Made by a program: the position numbers and the translations under genes
Shown here: positions 42,701 through 53,710 of the stretch, in pieces
How positions within the stretch are numbered: position 1 is the first letter of the stretch
Layout of the letters: every line of letters begins with the position of its first letter
Origin: Aspidiotus rigidus
Lineage: Eukaryota > Arthropoda > Insecta > Hemiptera > Diaspididae
Reading direction: 5' to 3'
Assembly: GCA_035079385.1 (NCBI GenBank)
Contig: JAVHKY010000052.1
Coordinates: 2,294,001 to 2,358,000, forward strand
Length of the DNA stretch: 64,000 nucleotides
The notes under the pieces: model-generated
Seen by the model: the letters and a program-made list of their open reading frames with translations, nothing else
What the model was told of the DNA's origin: nothing
The model's database searches: none

Positions 42701-43293
42701 CAGTAAAACCTCCGAGTAACGGTCACCCAAGGGACAGAGCAAATTGACCGTTATTGGGAGGTGGCCGTTATTTCGAAAAAAGCCCAGGAAAGCTGAAAAA
42801 AATCTATATTCATGAAAATCAATGCGGACGTACATAAAATGTAGCTTGTGTCCTTCCAATATTGAATTTAGCTGCTAAACTTCGTCCACTCAATTTTTCT
42901 TCGTCCTGACATTGTAAAATTTTGACTTTTTCGCTTAATGAGAGGTGTTTACGTTTTAAACTCATGATTAGAGGCATAAAATACGATGTCTTGTTACAGT
43001 GCAGAATAAAAAACTGAGGTAAAACTCGATTAGAATGATTCATCATTTTCTTTCGTAAGTTCTTTTACCTGTCGAAATGTGTACTGCAATGTATTGACTT
43101 GAAATTCACTACTTTCGACTACCAATTTTCGTCAAATTACTACTTTTTCTTCCTAAAAGTGACCGTTATATGGAGTGACCGCTATTTAGAGGTACAATGT
43201 ATTTTTCCCATAACACTCGAAGGGACCAAGAAATCTGACCGTTATTCGGAGGTGACCGCTTTTCGGAGGTGACCGTTATTGGAGGTTTTACTG
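42701..43293 (-). mobile_element. 593-bp Tigger/pogo-like element, internally deleted
   Basis: CAGTAAAACCTCC at the left and GGAGGTTTTACTG at the right are perfect inverted termini, and the similarity continues (AACGGTCAC). TA flanks both sides (42699-42700, 43294-43295), as for Tc1/mariner-superfamily elements. It contains only the N-terminus of a CENP-B/Tigger-type transposase on the minus strand. GACCGTTATT words recur near both ends. Confidence 0.85.
42819..42965 (-). pseudogene. Tigger-type transposase N-terminal fragment
   Basis: From ATG 42965 the frame reads MSLKRKHLSLSEKVKILQC, then SGRSLAAKFNIGRTQA. This is the psq/CENP-B-type helix-turn-helix that binds element ends. It then runs off into unrelated residues and a stop. 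The catalytic DDE region is absent. Confidence 0.75.
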
Positions 43294-43320
43294 TAGTTTT
43301 TTTTCTATTTTTTTCTGTGT

Positions 43321-43540
43321 GCTTAACTCGTAAAGTCGCTTAATGGGTCGTTGTCATCTTTTTTGCTTTGAACATCACCGCTCTCTCCTTAGCAAGGAAC
43401 TCGATTGGTGGTGAACGTGCTAATACGCAAAGAGCCTCCGTTGAGACAGTGCGGTAGGCACTAACGCACCATAGCGCAGCTCTTCGTTGGATTTTTACCA
43501 TCTCTCTCCTTCTGTACGGTACTTTCATCGAGTCGGCGAG
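43321..43540 (-). pseudogene. R1-like ORF2 fragment (copy 2, 5' part)
   Basis: Matches 9240-9450 of the large element: YRRREMVKIQRRAALWCVSA, then EALCVLARSPPIEFLAKERA on the minus strand. It ends abruptly near 43540 in unrelated sequence. Confidence 0.85.
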
Positions 43541-44019
43541 TAATATTTAGTATTGGTGTCTACTTTCGATGCTTCTCTTCAATTGGTTTCTATAATTTTT
43601 TTTTTTTTTTTGAAAAAGCTAATTTCGTGAGATACACTTACGTTGAAGAAAGACAGAGACAGAGAGTACGGAGGTACTTTGCTCCTCCCCCAGAAAATGC
43701 AATGCAGTATTACTACGGAATTTTAGTTTGTTTATCGAGAAGTTATTCTGAAGACTTTGGTGAAAAAAAAATCTTTGAAACAAAAATTATCATGCTTATC
43801 CTTATTTGAACCCATTTCTCCCAGGAAGTGCAACAATTTCATCAAGATACAAGAATATTAGGCCTATTCTTTCCTACGTTTTTCTTCATGTGAGAAGTAG
43901 TAAATGAGTACCTAAATCATGGTAAAGAGATGGTATCTTGGCGACGGAAATCGAACAGAAAGAGGCAGAACAAATCCATTCGCAACGTGAGAAGAACGAA
44001 TTTTTTCTACAATAGCCAT
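43541..44019. other. Intergenic, nothing recognised
   Basis: A T-run at about 43602-43614; chance frames only. Confidence 0.5.
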
Positions 44020-44584
44020 CGGTTCTATATCGGCAGCAGGGGAGGGCAGTGATTAGTCATGATACGCGACTACACGAGAGAGTTCGTAGTGTAAACTGAA
44101 TGAAAGCGACGAAGCGATTTAGTTCGAGCCTTCGTCCTCATGCTGCGTACAGCTGCATCGTCGTAGGTACCTATATTAAGTTATAGTGTCGCATGTCGGT
44201 ACATTATGATAATTCGAAGCTCGTGCTTCTAAACGTGTTTGTACAGTAAAGTACAAAACTTTCAGAACGCTCCAAGTCGAATAGTATAGTTTACTTTTGT
44301 CATCTACAAGCTCCAACGTGTAACGTGTTGTGCAGTGCCAATTGCATATTACCTATTCTTTACGTTCGTTATACTCATTAGTCGCGCGAGATAGTTTTCG
44401 ATCTTATTTGATTCGACGACGTATACGGTTTTACTTTTTGTCCCTTCATTTGAAACAGAAGAAAAAATTAGTGTTCTTCTCAAGCAACTGCAGAACAACA
44501 CGAGAGGAACGAGACCAAGAGGAGAAGATTTTCATCTGGAAAGTGGGTTGTTAGGAATTCAGTGATAGACCACCTTGTGCGGAG
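44020..44584 (+). other. Candidate non-coding first exon / promoter region
   Basis: Less AT-rich and CpG-containing, with multiple short upstream ATGs, ending in a strong splice donor (GCGGAG/GTAAGA, G at 44584). This is typical of an insect 5' untranslated exon. CAGT-type initiator words occur near 44045-44100. The recipient coding exon was not found in the window, so the gene is unknown and the call is an inference. Confidence 0.25.
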
Positions 44585-46909
44585 GTAAGATACACTGTAG
44601 TATGCATTTTGAGCGGAACATTGTTTTACAAATCTTTCAATAATACTTAGGTATAATGTACATGAGAAATAAGATTTGCGAGTTGGCATTAGTTGTCGCC
44701 AGAGTGAGAAGGAAAGAAAAAAAAAAAAAAAAAAAGAAAGTTGAATGTTACAACTCGACCCATTAGAATATTACAATGAGCAGTTATTCGCTCGTGTCAT
44801 CATGTACTCCGTTCTGGATTCATTATTAGAAGTGAAACATTTTGTGTACCTTGTCGCTCCAACCCATGTTGATACACTATTAAATAGTGATGTTCTATAG
44901 TCCATTATATTAGTCGTTTCATTTATTGAAAGATTTTTCTCACAGATTTTGGATGCTTCATACAAAACAAATGCTAAAAAATTTTACGAGGCAAAGACGC
45001 ATCCAAGTATAGCCCTTCAAATGCCCACTCGAGCTTCTTCCGCCCAACAACTAAAAGAACAATGAGAACTTTGGGAGGATAGAAAAAAAAACAGTAAAAA
45101 GGTAGTTTGTTGTTCATCATGTTCAGTCATAAAATCATAGAGAGAGTTTGCGGTAACGCTTTACCATACAAAAAAACAGAAACTATGTAGGTACATGCTG
45201 ACGCTCTTTGATGGCGATAATCGTACGTATCGCTCTAATGAAGTATTTTAAAATTAGGGGTTAGAACCTTCCGACTGAAACGTTTTTGGTTCTGATTCGG
45301 TTTCGATTCCAGAAAAATTTTAGCGGTTCATATCGGTTCCGGTTTCGATTAAAGCAGGCTTTAATCGGTTAGATTTTGCTGGGAGGTTCCGGATTCAGTT
45401 GGTTGTGGTTTAGAGGAGATTTTGACAGTTCCTATCGGTTTTGGTTCTCGCAATAGATTCCGACTCTTCCACAATATTTGTTACAAAATATCGATTCATT
45501 TTTTGGAATATTTAAACAGTAGGCGGCAATGGCATGAAAATTGTATCTAGAATTATTAATTATTCATTCTCGCCCGGTTAAATCTTTACTTTATGTGAGT
45601 AGGATTATATAAGGGATGAGAGGGAATGGATACCTCTTTAGTATTTCTTTTGAGCTGTGAAGATGGCACTGAAATGAATCTCTACAGTTAAAGTGACTAT
45701 AAATAGAGTCCTGGCGCGCCGCTCTGCAAAAATAGCCAATTTTACTGTAAAAAATGGTAAAATATCACTAAATTTTATCAATTTTTACGATTTTTTATTT
45801 TGAGTTGAACTATTCTTTCCAATGATACACATAGATAAATATCCGTGTTTGCCCCAACCACAGATTCATTGAAAATTAATTCTGAATTGGCTTCCGAATC
45901 ATCTATGCTCTAATTATTACAACAATATCTTTTGGGAAAATGATCCTTTCAATAGCTTCTTCTTCTGCTTAAGTTGAAATAGGATAGATAACCACAGGTC
46001 GAAAGAGAAAACGAATTACAACACCATAAAGGAATTGCATATTTATGTAATTTGACGAAGAAAAATGAATCCATGTTCAGACACTAAAAGTAAGCTCATG
46101 TTTGATTTAAACGATAAACATTCATTACTTCGCAGAATTATATATCCTCATGTTTTCAACTTTATTAAAACACAAGTTTGTTCTCTTTGCTACGCTCGAG
46201 ACCAAATAGAAGCCGACGAGAAATCATCAAATCTTGCTTTCATCATAATGGTCTAGACTCTATAGACTTTTTCATTTACCTGCTTATAGTAACCGACTAT
46301 AAAAGTAGGTGAGACTAAGCGGACAACAAAATCAAATGCCAATCAAGAAACAAACTTGACAGGTATAAACGCGGGATTGACTGTAAGTATTTGGAACGCT
46401 ACGAGTAAAACCCTCCTCACTGTATCAATCCTGCATCCCAGTGCGATCGATGCGAGCGGCTCGTCGTATCATTCTTTTACCAACTGAATGATGGTCGAGG
46501 GAATTCTAAAGGACGGCGGTATCGGCATTGACAATGTGACAGGAATCGTGTATGTTTCTCGATGTTGTAAATTCGAGCGATGGAAACAACAGAGAGGAGG
46601 GAAGAGAAGAGAAGAATTCGCTTAAGCACCCGCGTAAGCAACACACAACTTTTCACCTCTGCCTGTAATTAGGCATTGCGCTTGAATTCTATCTTTAGAA
46701 CTCCAACTTATTCTATAAATCGTTCTCCCAATAAAACTCACACACCCTCTCCTTCTCTCGCCCCACTATTTCATTCTTGATAATTCCCGATTCCCTAAAC
46801 TCATCCGCTCTTCTCTTAATCTAATCATAAGTTGTATATTCACGCTCTCATCGCCATCTTCTACGTCAATTCCATTTTAATATTCTTTATCTGGGTAGCT
46901 GGCCACAAG
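44585..46909. other. Non-coding, with a GGTTC/CGGTTTCGATT-rich degenerate repeat
   Basis: At about 45265-45480 the words CGGTTC, GGTTTCGATT, GGTTCCGG and TCGGTTTTGGTTC recur irregularly, giving a local low-complexity block. A21 lies near 44720. No exon was identified elsewhere. Confidence 0.45.
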
Positions 46910-46922
46910 AGCATAGCATCGA

Positions 46923-47782
46923 GAACGACAAATACCACAATGAGTAAATGAACGAAAACCGACAAATACTACAAAGAGTAAATGTACGTAGGGAAATTGC
47001 AAAAAGCCGCAGAAATAAAACAAACAGAGTACCGCAAGCACTTTCGGCTAAGAAGCCATCAACGGGCGGAGAATAAAAAGCGACTGACAGAGGAACAGTC
47101 GACGACAGAAAACAACGGTGAGGTCATGATTGAACTAACGACTCCTCGCGATGTGAGTCATACTCGTAAATTAGTTCAACCAATCCCTCGTCCGGAATAT
47201 ACCTGTTAAGTACGGTCAAGTTATCGCTGTTCAGGTGGCGAATGATTTCGATATTTTCTAACGCCATTCTTTTTAAATACGATCTTTCTCCATGGAGGAG
47301 GGTCTCTGACCCCTCTCTGAAACTGTGGCCACAGGTGATCAAATGGTCCGCGAAGGCCAATTCCCCCAATTTGCCTTTTTTCCAGGCCTTTAAGTGCTCA
47401 GCCACTCTTATTTGGAGCTGGCGACCGGTCTCACCTATGTAAGTTCCGTCACAGTCGTTGCACCTTATACACTATAAATCCCACTCCTCTGTAAAGGTGG
47501 TGTAGGGTCTTTCAATCTAACGAACAGACCTTTTAATGTGTTAAAATTATAGAAAACCGGCCGGAACCCAAAAGGCCGAAGGACGCGACTCAATTTCGAC
47601 GAAAAGTGACCCAGGAAGGGGAGCTTAATCCACCGCTTTCTGCCTTCACGACTCCCCTCCCGAGGGAGGGAGGTAGTAGAGTCAAGGCATTGTCGCGTGA
47701 TTTTCCTACGGTTCATTTACTCATTGTGGTATTTGTCGTTCTCAATATGTCGGGCCGTAACTTGCAGGAACGAATCGATTCA
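46923..47782 (-). mobile_element. Penelope-like element 3' fragment, 13-bp TSD, inverted arms
   Basis: AGCATAGCATCGA occurs at 46910-46922 and 47783-47795, bracketing the insertion. The left end (GAGAACGACAAATACCACAA, TGAGTAAATGAAC) is an inverted copy of 47703-47745. A second, weaker copy of the left arm follows at about 46958. Between them lies the linker and GIY-YIG coding region on the minus strand. The architecture matches the 36.7-kb copy although the sequence family differs. Confidence 0.8.
47124..47716 (-). pseudogene. PLE linker + GIY-YIG nuclease, one frameshift
   Basis: 47716-47465 encodes the linker (WIKLPFLGHFSSKLSRVLRP, VFYNFNTLKGLFVRLKDPTP) and SGIYSV, then a stop. The reading continues in another frame from about 47466: CNDCDGTYIGETGRQLQIRV, AEHLKAW, then SYLKRMALENIEI (conserved Glu). 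Unlike the other two copies, the catalytic Arg (QIRVAEH) is present. The frameshift lies at the junction of the GIY and YIG strands. Confidence 0.8.
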
Positions 47783-47795
47783 AGCATAGCATCGA

Positions 47796-48555
47796 CTTCG
47801 GGCGGGCGGGGGAGGGGGCATGACACTTTTGCCCCCCCCCCCCCCCAATAATTTGACCCCAAAAAATGAATTTTACGTATCAATTTGTGAATTGAATTAC
47901 CAGAAAATAAACTTTTTTGTCCTAACTCGTTATTTGGTTTTTAATGTTGCCTCCCCAATAATTTTCCAAAGTCGGCGCCTCTGCACAAGAGCATCTCATG
48001 GAACGAAAAAATCGACAAAGCAGCCAAAAAGGCACCAATCACCTATCAGTGAGCTCTCCAAACATATTAACAATTACATCAATCATGCCTGGTTCATTCA
48101 TTGGTTTCATCTCAAATCCCACTGAAACAAGCAAAAAACATTCCCATCCTCTAAGACTCCTCAAATCAACTTACTCGCTGAGAAGAAAATAATAATAACT
48201 AGCCTAAGAATTAGTCACCCTAGTCTCACATACACCCATCTCATCACTCATCTGATGCCTCTTTCATGCTTTCATTGCTATTCTAATCCATTCCCTCCCG
48301 CCATCATTCGACATAATTAGCCTCACTCCGCAACTCCCCACTTGTCCCTCACAATCGCATACCTAGAAGCCATCTGTCCTCAACATATTTTGATTCCTCT
48401 AACGATTAAATTCCCTTTCCCGCATCTAAACTCAATAACACTGCCAAGCTTATGGACAGGCTCTTATTTGCTCACTAATTTAAAAAAAAAAAATATGAAT
48501 AGAAAAAGATTTTGCAAGGGCGCAAAAGTTGGACGCGAATACTCTCTTGTTTGCA
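47796..48555. other. Intergenic, poly-C tract and nothing else recognised
   Basis: A C14 run at 47833-47846 preceded by a G-rich block. Chance frames only. Confidence 0.45.
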
Positions 48556-48720
48556 TGTGCGGAACTTTTTTTGAAGGTCGAAATTTTTCCAAGTCCCTTT
48601 TCTATCGTATGTACAGGCGCGGGAGTCGAACTTTTGTCAAGTCCTGTAACCATAGGTTGGTGACGTCACCGACCTTGGACGCGCTCACGGACATGAAAAT
48701 TTCCTGAAGATGACTCCCAA
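48556..48720. repeat. Fragment of the composite CCAAGTCCC repeat family
   Basis: Contains AATTTTTCCAAGTCCCTTTT, CTATCGTATGTACAG, GCGGGAGTCGAA and TGACGTCACCGACCTTG, as in 21.9-22.5 kb. Confidence 0.5.
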
Positions 48721-49149
48721 CACAAGGATAGCGGGTTTCCCGCTAAAAATGATTCTATATAAAGGATTGTCGCACTAATACCTACCAAACTAACACACAT
48801 TATTCATTCATGACAAATTCAACAAGAACGAGCGTATCCTTACGTATGTGAACAAGTAACCAAAAAAATGAATAAAACTACCATGCTACAACTACACTGA
48901 CACTCTACGTAATCAAAGGTTACCCTTCGCTCTTCATAACATAAGTGACTAAGTACACGGGATGTAATACGTACACGATATTGGTAGCTTGAGAATCGCA
49001 AATTTTCTCGAATTAGGTAGTTCACGCTTCAATTTGAGATTTCTCACGAAACATGCATCGAATCAACATCAAATTTTCATATTTACGTTTTTTGATATGT
49101 AAATCACAATATATTAACATTTAAAAAAAATATAACAAATCCTATCAGA

Positions 49150-49500
49150 GTTATAGGAGTGAGTTTTTTTTTTTTTAATTGAGCTTGTCTCAACAACTAC
49201 TCATCCAATCCTCAAAACAATTATAGGTGCGCAACTTCAGATATAACGCTATAACTTGGCGTAGTTTCAAGAAAATCCTTCCATTAGTCTCAGAGGAGAA
49301 GCGCGGAAAGATTTTGATCCATATATATACTCGTATAAGGAAACCTGAAATTGTTTAGTGACACAGCGATGATCTACAACCTCTAAAACGACGAGAAAAC
49401 TCATTTGCCTCTCCCTATGTGACAATTGTGACGGTTGTATATATAGTAGTCGCAATTCTACGAAAAGTCCGTAAAAATGAACTATCGATTCTACTTACTT
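49150..49500. repeat. Diverged copy of the 20.5/63-kb dispersed repeat
   Basis: Shares the order CAACTACTCATCCA, GTAGTTTCAAGAAAATCCTT, CCATTAGT, GACACAGCGATGATCTA, ACCTCTAAAACGACGAGAAA and finally AAGTCCGTAAAAATG. Confidence 0.45.
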
Positions 49501-50159
49501 ATTGTGACACAGAAATAGAGTGTGTATAAATTTTCGTAGGTACCGGTAATAATTTCACTACTCGCTAATAAGATACCAATTTACAGTTACTCAATGTGGA
49601 GTACGGGATTTACGCAGAAGCATAGGTCTCTGAGCGCGACAAGTAGACGCAATGAAAATAGCGCAATTCGAGCTTCGTCGGATCGCAGTCAAAAAAGTAT
49701 TAAAGTCAGTAAGATGGAATGAATCGATGGCGATCGCAGCGCAATGAGATCATCCGACATGCCACGAGGCGTTGGCCGGGGCCTATAGCTGACCCCATAT
49801 AAGCGATACCATCGCCTGGCAGATCGTCAATCGAACCATAGTAAAAGAAGAGTATCGTCACTTGCGTAATTAATCATAAACCTTTTTAATAATGTAATTA
49901 GCTATAGATCTTTATCCGCAAATATTATTCCTGTTTTTTTTTTTTTTTTTGTTTTGTTGTAAAATAAACCTCTATTCAAAACCCAAAAGCATAACGTACG
50001 TAGTATTCTGAGAGAAATTGTTCGATTCCCATAGTCAGACCAGGATCCGGGGGCTGGTCATCATACTCAACAAGGTATCAACGTATATACTTGACAAGCG
50101 CTCCCTCGAGCGCTCCCGGTCAATAGTTGAGCTACCATACGCGCCCCACATCGATTAAA

Positions 50160-50345
50160 AATTTTGAACGGTTGTAAATTCTTAAGTACCTCAAGCAGAA
50201 TCTTGAGGTAATTATCGCTCATAGAAAACATGAAAACGAATTGGCTCTTACATCGACTTTATTTTTTTCAATATAAATCACGACGTTTTACTGACTTTTC
50301 TAGCTAGAAAAGTGAGGTATTACACCCATAGCAAGGTGAACAGGG
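50160..50345. repeat. Inverted partner of 53645-53760, plus CTAGAAAAGTGAGGTATT motif
   Basis: ATGAAAACGAATTGGCTCTT and ACATCGACTTTATTTTTTTC are the reverse complement of the sequence after 53680. CTAGCTAGAAAAGTGAGGTA follows, as at 51540, 52940 and 60580. Confidence 0.55.
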
Positions 50346-50712
50346 GGCGGGGGCAATGAACTTTCTCGACGTTTTAGAGGTCCTAGATCACAACTAGCAT
50401 AAAAAATTTCAATATATATATATATAATATAAGAATCTTCAGATTCTTCAAATAAAAGTCCACGACTCCGAAGAATGCGTTTATTATATAAGGGAATTCA
50501 AAACGAAGTCGTTTCTTAGGAAACGGATGTGCATAGCACGAAAGCGAAAAATAAAGTGTAAGTACAATCAAGTTAGATGTAAGCATGTGACGATAGACGA
50601 TAACCGATAAAGATAAAGCGTATAACATTCTTTGGAACAAGGAGGGAGTAATCGCGATTAAGCAAAACAGGATTAAACAGGATTACGGAATGAGAATAAG
50701 AGGAATCTTTCA

Positions 50713-50793
50713 TATACATATGTATGTATGTATGTATGCATGTATGTATGTATGTATGTATGTATGTATGTATGTATGTATGTATGTATGTAC
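50713..50793. repeat. (TATG)n microsatellite
   Basis: About 20 tandem TATG units with one TGCA interruption. Confidence 0.9.
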
Positions 50794-51984
50794 AAGATTT
50801 TTTTGTCCGCGGAACTCCTCCAAAACTACCCGATGGATTTTTTTATAACTTGACCATATTGTAGTATTATATCTGAAGATGTGCATCTGCAATTTTTTGG
50901 AGAATCAGATGAGTGGTTCTCGAGAAATTTCCATTTTTTTCGAAAAATTTCTCACTATTACGAGTAGCTACTTACATTGAGTAGCTGCTTAGGTTACGAG
51001 AAGCAGATTTTCCTATCCTTTCACCACTTTTGTTATCAGTACGTGTATTGTGATGAAGAACCTTTTATCATCCAACACGTTCATTTTTGGTTCATTCTTG
51101 ACTAAGGGTTGAATTTTATTTTCGATGATATTTCATTCAAATTTAGTACACTTGTATCTCGCTTCCTACAGCCCTTAGAGAATTGAATTTCGTTTTGTCA
51201 AATTTTATTTGTCTTCTTAAATTTGTTTTTGAACAAATAGTGGCAATGGCGGGTTGTTCGTTTTTTCATTATTGTTAGTTGAGTTTGAATGATTAAGTAC
51301 AATTTTTTTAATCTTCATCAAGTGTGCCGGTGCGAGACTTCCTTTGTGACTTTATTCTTAATTAATTATTGATTTCTACGTCATTTTTTCATGTATACAT
51401 AATTGATAGTGGTTCATAGTCGATTTGAGGTGTCTCAGGAGATGGAAATACCATTTTCCATTTAGATTGGCTTTTTTGAGTGAGATTTGAGGTTAGACTA
51501 ACGAGTGAACCAGGCTATATTTTTTTTTACCGACTTTTTTAGCTAGAAAAGTGAGGTATTTTGTTAATAGTTTGGAAAATATATTGAAGCGTGAGGGAAA
51601 AAATGAGGGGTTGACTGGTGGGTGATTGGTTGCTTCTTTGGCTTCGACATTGATTTTTTTAGTTTTTCGGGATCTCCTTGTAGCTGGATTCCCAGATGAA
51701 GAATCTTGGGATGGAGTTTGCATAGAAAATGGTGATGATAGCGTGAATACAATTTATGAGTGCACGAGAGGAATATTAGCTGGAGATAGCATTAAGGGAT
51801 GCCAGCAATGGGAGGTGATAAAGAATTGAGAAACTCACTTAATATACAGTATACTTCGACGCTATGGAGGCCCTATTTTACTTTCAGCCTGAAAAGAATC
51901 AGGTTTCTTTGTACGTACAGGCCTATATTTAGGCATAAATAAAAGTTTTTTGTCCGCGGATCTCTGAAAACTACTGGGTGGATT

Positions 51985-52390
51985 TTTAACAGGGAAACTG
52001 TTGTATGGGGGCTTTTTGAGAAATTTGTCGTGCGCCGTCCAACAAAAAACTTGGAAAATATTTCGATTCTCTAGCCATATATGATAGGAGAGGGACTTGG
52101 AAAAATTTCGACTCTTGAGCCATATATCATAGGAATTTTTCCAAGTCCTTCTTAAAGTTTTCTAAGTCCCCCTCCTATCATATACAGTATAGCTCGAGAT
52201 TCGAGAAAAATTTAGACTCTCAAATTATATTATACTAGGCTTATAGTAGGTCTGGGCCGTTTTTAAACTAGCTTTATCACGAACTAGGCTATCTAAATTC
52301 TCAATATCAAATCCCATGTGACTCATAAAACAGGTTCCCTACGTTTCTCGTTTAACTTCGTTAAGGAAGCCGTCGTTTTTCGGGACTTAG
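51985..52390. repeat. Copy of the composite repeat family
   Basis: Begins AACAGGGAAACTGTTGTATG, then GAAATTTGTCGTGCGCCGTC, tandem TATGATAGGAG units, and ends AACAGGTTCCCTACGTTTCT, GTTTAACTTCGTTAAGGAAG. Confidence 0.65.
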
Positions 52391-52619
52391 ATAGGTTATA
52401 TTCTCATATCTTAAGATGGGTACCAACAATTTTTTTGACGATTAATTTATAGTAATTCTTCAGCGCGTTTCCAATTGAGTTAATACGATTCTGTATAGGT
52501 TTTGGGAGTAATCGAATTATCAATTTGCAAAGATCGCAGAAATAACTGTTATAGCCTCGTAACAATGTGGGCCCGGAGGGAGAGTGAATTTTCTGGAGAC
52601 GCTTCATAGGTTTTACATG

Positions 52620-53160
52620 ACTCCTAGCCTAAATCAAAACAAAATTCAGGTTTCCTCATTGGATTTTTTTTCATTCTTCGGGATCACCTTGTAGCTGGAT
52701 TCCCAGATGAAAAATATTGGGATGGAGTTTGCATAGAAAATGGTGATATGGTAGCGTGAATACAATTTATGAGTGCACGAGAGGAATAGCAGTTGGAGGT
52801 AGCTTTAAGAGATGCCAGGAATCGGAAGTGATAAAGAATTGAACCACTCAGCCTAATATACAGTATATGTACCAGACTAATACTAGGCTAAGAATAATGT
52901 ATAGGAAAAAATGATTGTAGAGCTCTTTTTTTCACCTACTTTTCTAGCTCGAAAAGTGCGGTATTACATCTGTTGCAAGATTGACAGGGGGAAGAAGCAG
53001 TCAACTTTCTCGATGTTTTGGAGGCCCTATATTACTTTCAGCATGAAAAAAATCAGTTTTTTTTCATATAGGCCTATATTTACGCTGACAGAAATTTTTT
53101 TTCCGCGGATCTCCTCCAAAACTACCGGATGGGTTTTTTCGAGACTTAGATAAGTTAGTC
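52620..53160. repeat. Mosaic of dispersed repeat pieces
   Basis: 52640-52860 repeats sequence of 51650-51850 (GTAGCTGGATTCCCAGATGA, GCATAGAAAATGGTGAT, TGAGTGCACGAGAGGAATA). 52930-53160 repeats 50285-50345 and 51940-51980 (GAAAAGTGCGGTATTACATC, CCGCGGATCTCCTCCAAAAC). Confidence 0.6.
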
Positions 53161-53379
53161 TCAATTTGAAGATGGGTACCAACAATTTTTTTGACAAATG
53201 ATTGATAGTAATTCCTCAATTGAGTTACTACGATTCTGTAGGTTACAGTTAATCATATTGGAAGTAATCAAAATATCAATTTGCGAAGATCGCAATAACA
53301 ACTGTTATAGTCTCGTAGCAGTTTGGGCAGGGTGAGGGGGAGCGGTTTTTCTGTAGGTGTGTCGTAGGTTTTAGATGAC

Positions 53380-53710
53380 TCCTAGCCTAAATTAAAACAA
53401 AATTCAGGTTTCCTTATTGGATTATAGGTAATTTTACTCTGTTATCAGTTGATGTGACGTCATAATGATAGAATTTATAAACTGAGTTTTATTGTTCATT
53501 CTACAAATATTTGGCTTGATTGACAGGTCATTGGTATTTAATATAAAGAGAGGGAGTGACTCTCTCAATGAGTTTTGCAATGTGAGAAGAAAAGTCGTGT
53601 ACTACTCACGCGACTGCGTGAGTGTTTTTCTATTCGGTTCACCTGAGGATGATGACGTAAACGTCGTAATTTACAATGAAAAATAAAGTCGATGTAAGAG
53701 CCAACTTGTT
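53380..53710. repeat. Dispersed repeat, copy B (pairs with 113-365)
   Basis: Direct copy of the window's first repeat, extended on the right by GGATGATGACGTAAACGTCG and ATAAAGTCGATGTAAGAGCC. The palindrome GATGACGTAAACGTC recalls the helix of the 16.66-kb hammerhead-like motif, but the GAAAC core is absent. Confidence 0.65.

Larger units (their letters stand above)
42511..43320. mobile_element. Palindromic MITE inserted in the R1 fragment, carrying a nested element
   Basis: R1 similarity stops at CCTCCTG(C) 42510-42511 and resumes at TGC 43319-43321, so everything between is inserted. The outer ends are CACTGAAAGAAATA and TATTTTTTTCTGTGTG, weakly inverted. The left part holds AAAAAGGGAATAGTT...TTTTTAGC facing GCTAAAAATG...AACTATTCCCTTTTT. 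The duplication is only 2-3 bp (TG or TGC). Most of the length is the second insertion at 42701-43293. Confidence 0.65.

Noticed and set aside
50020..50050. tRNA B-box-like GTTCGATTCCC
   Set aside because: No A box or cloverleaf could be drawn around it.
53640..53675. Hammerhead motif at GATGATGACGTAAACGTCG
   Set aside because: The helix is present but GAAAC is replaced by GTAAT, and the CTGATGA core is displaced.
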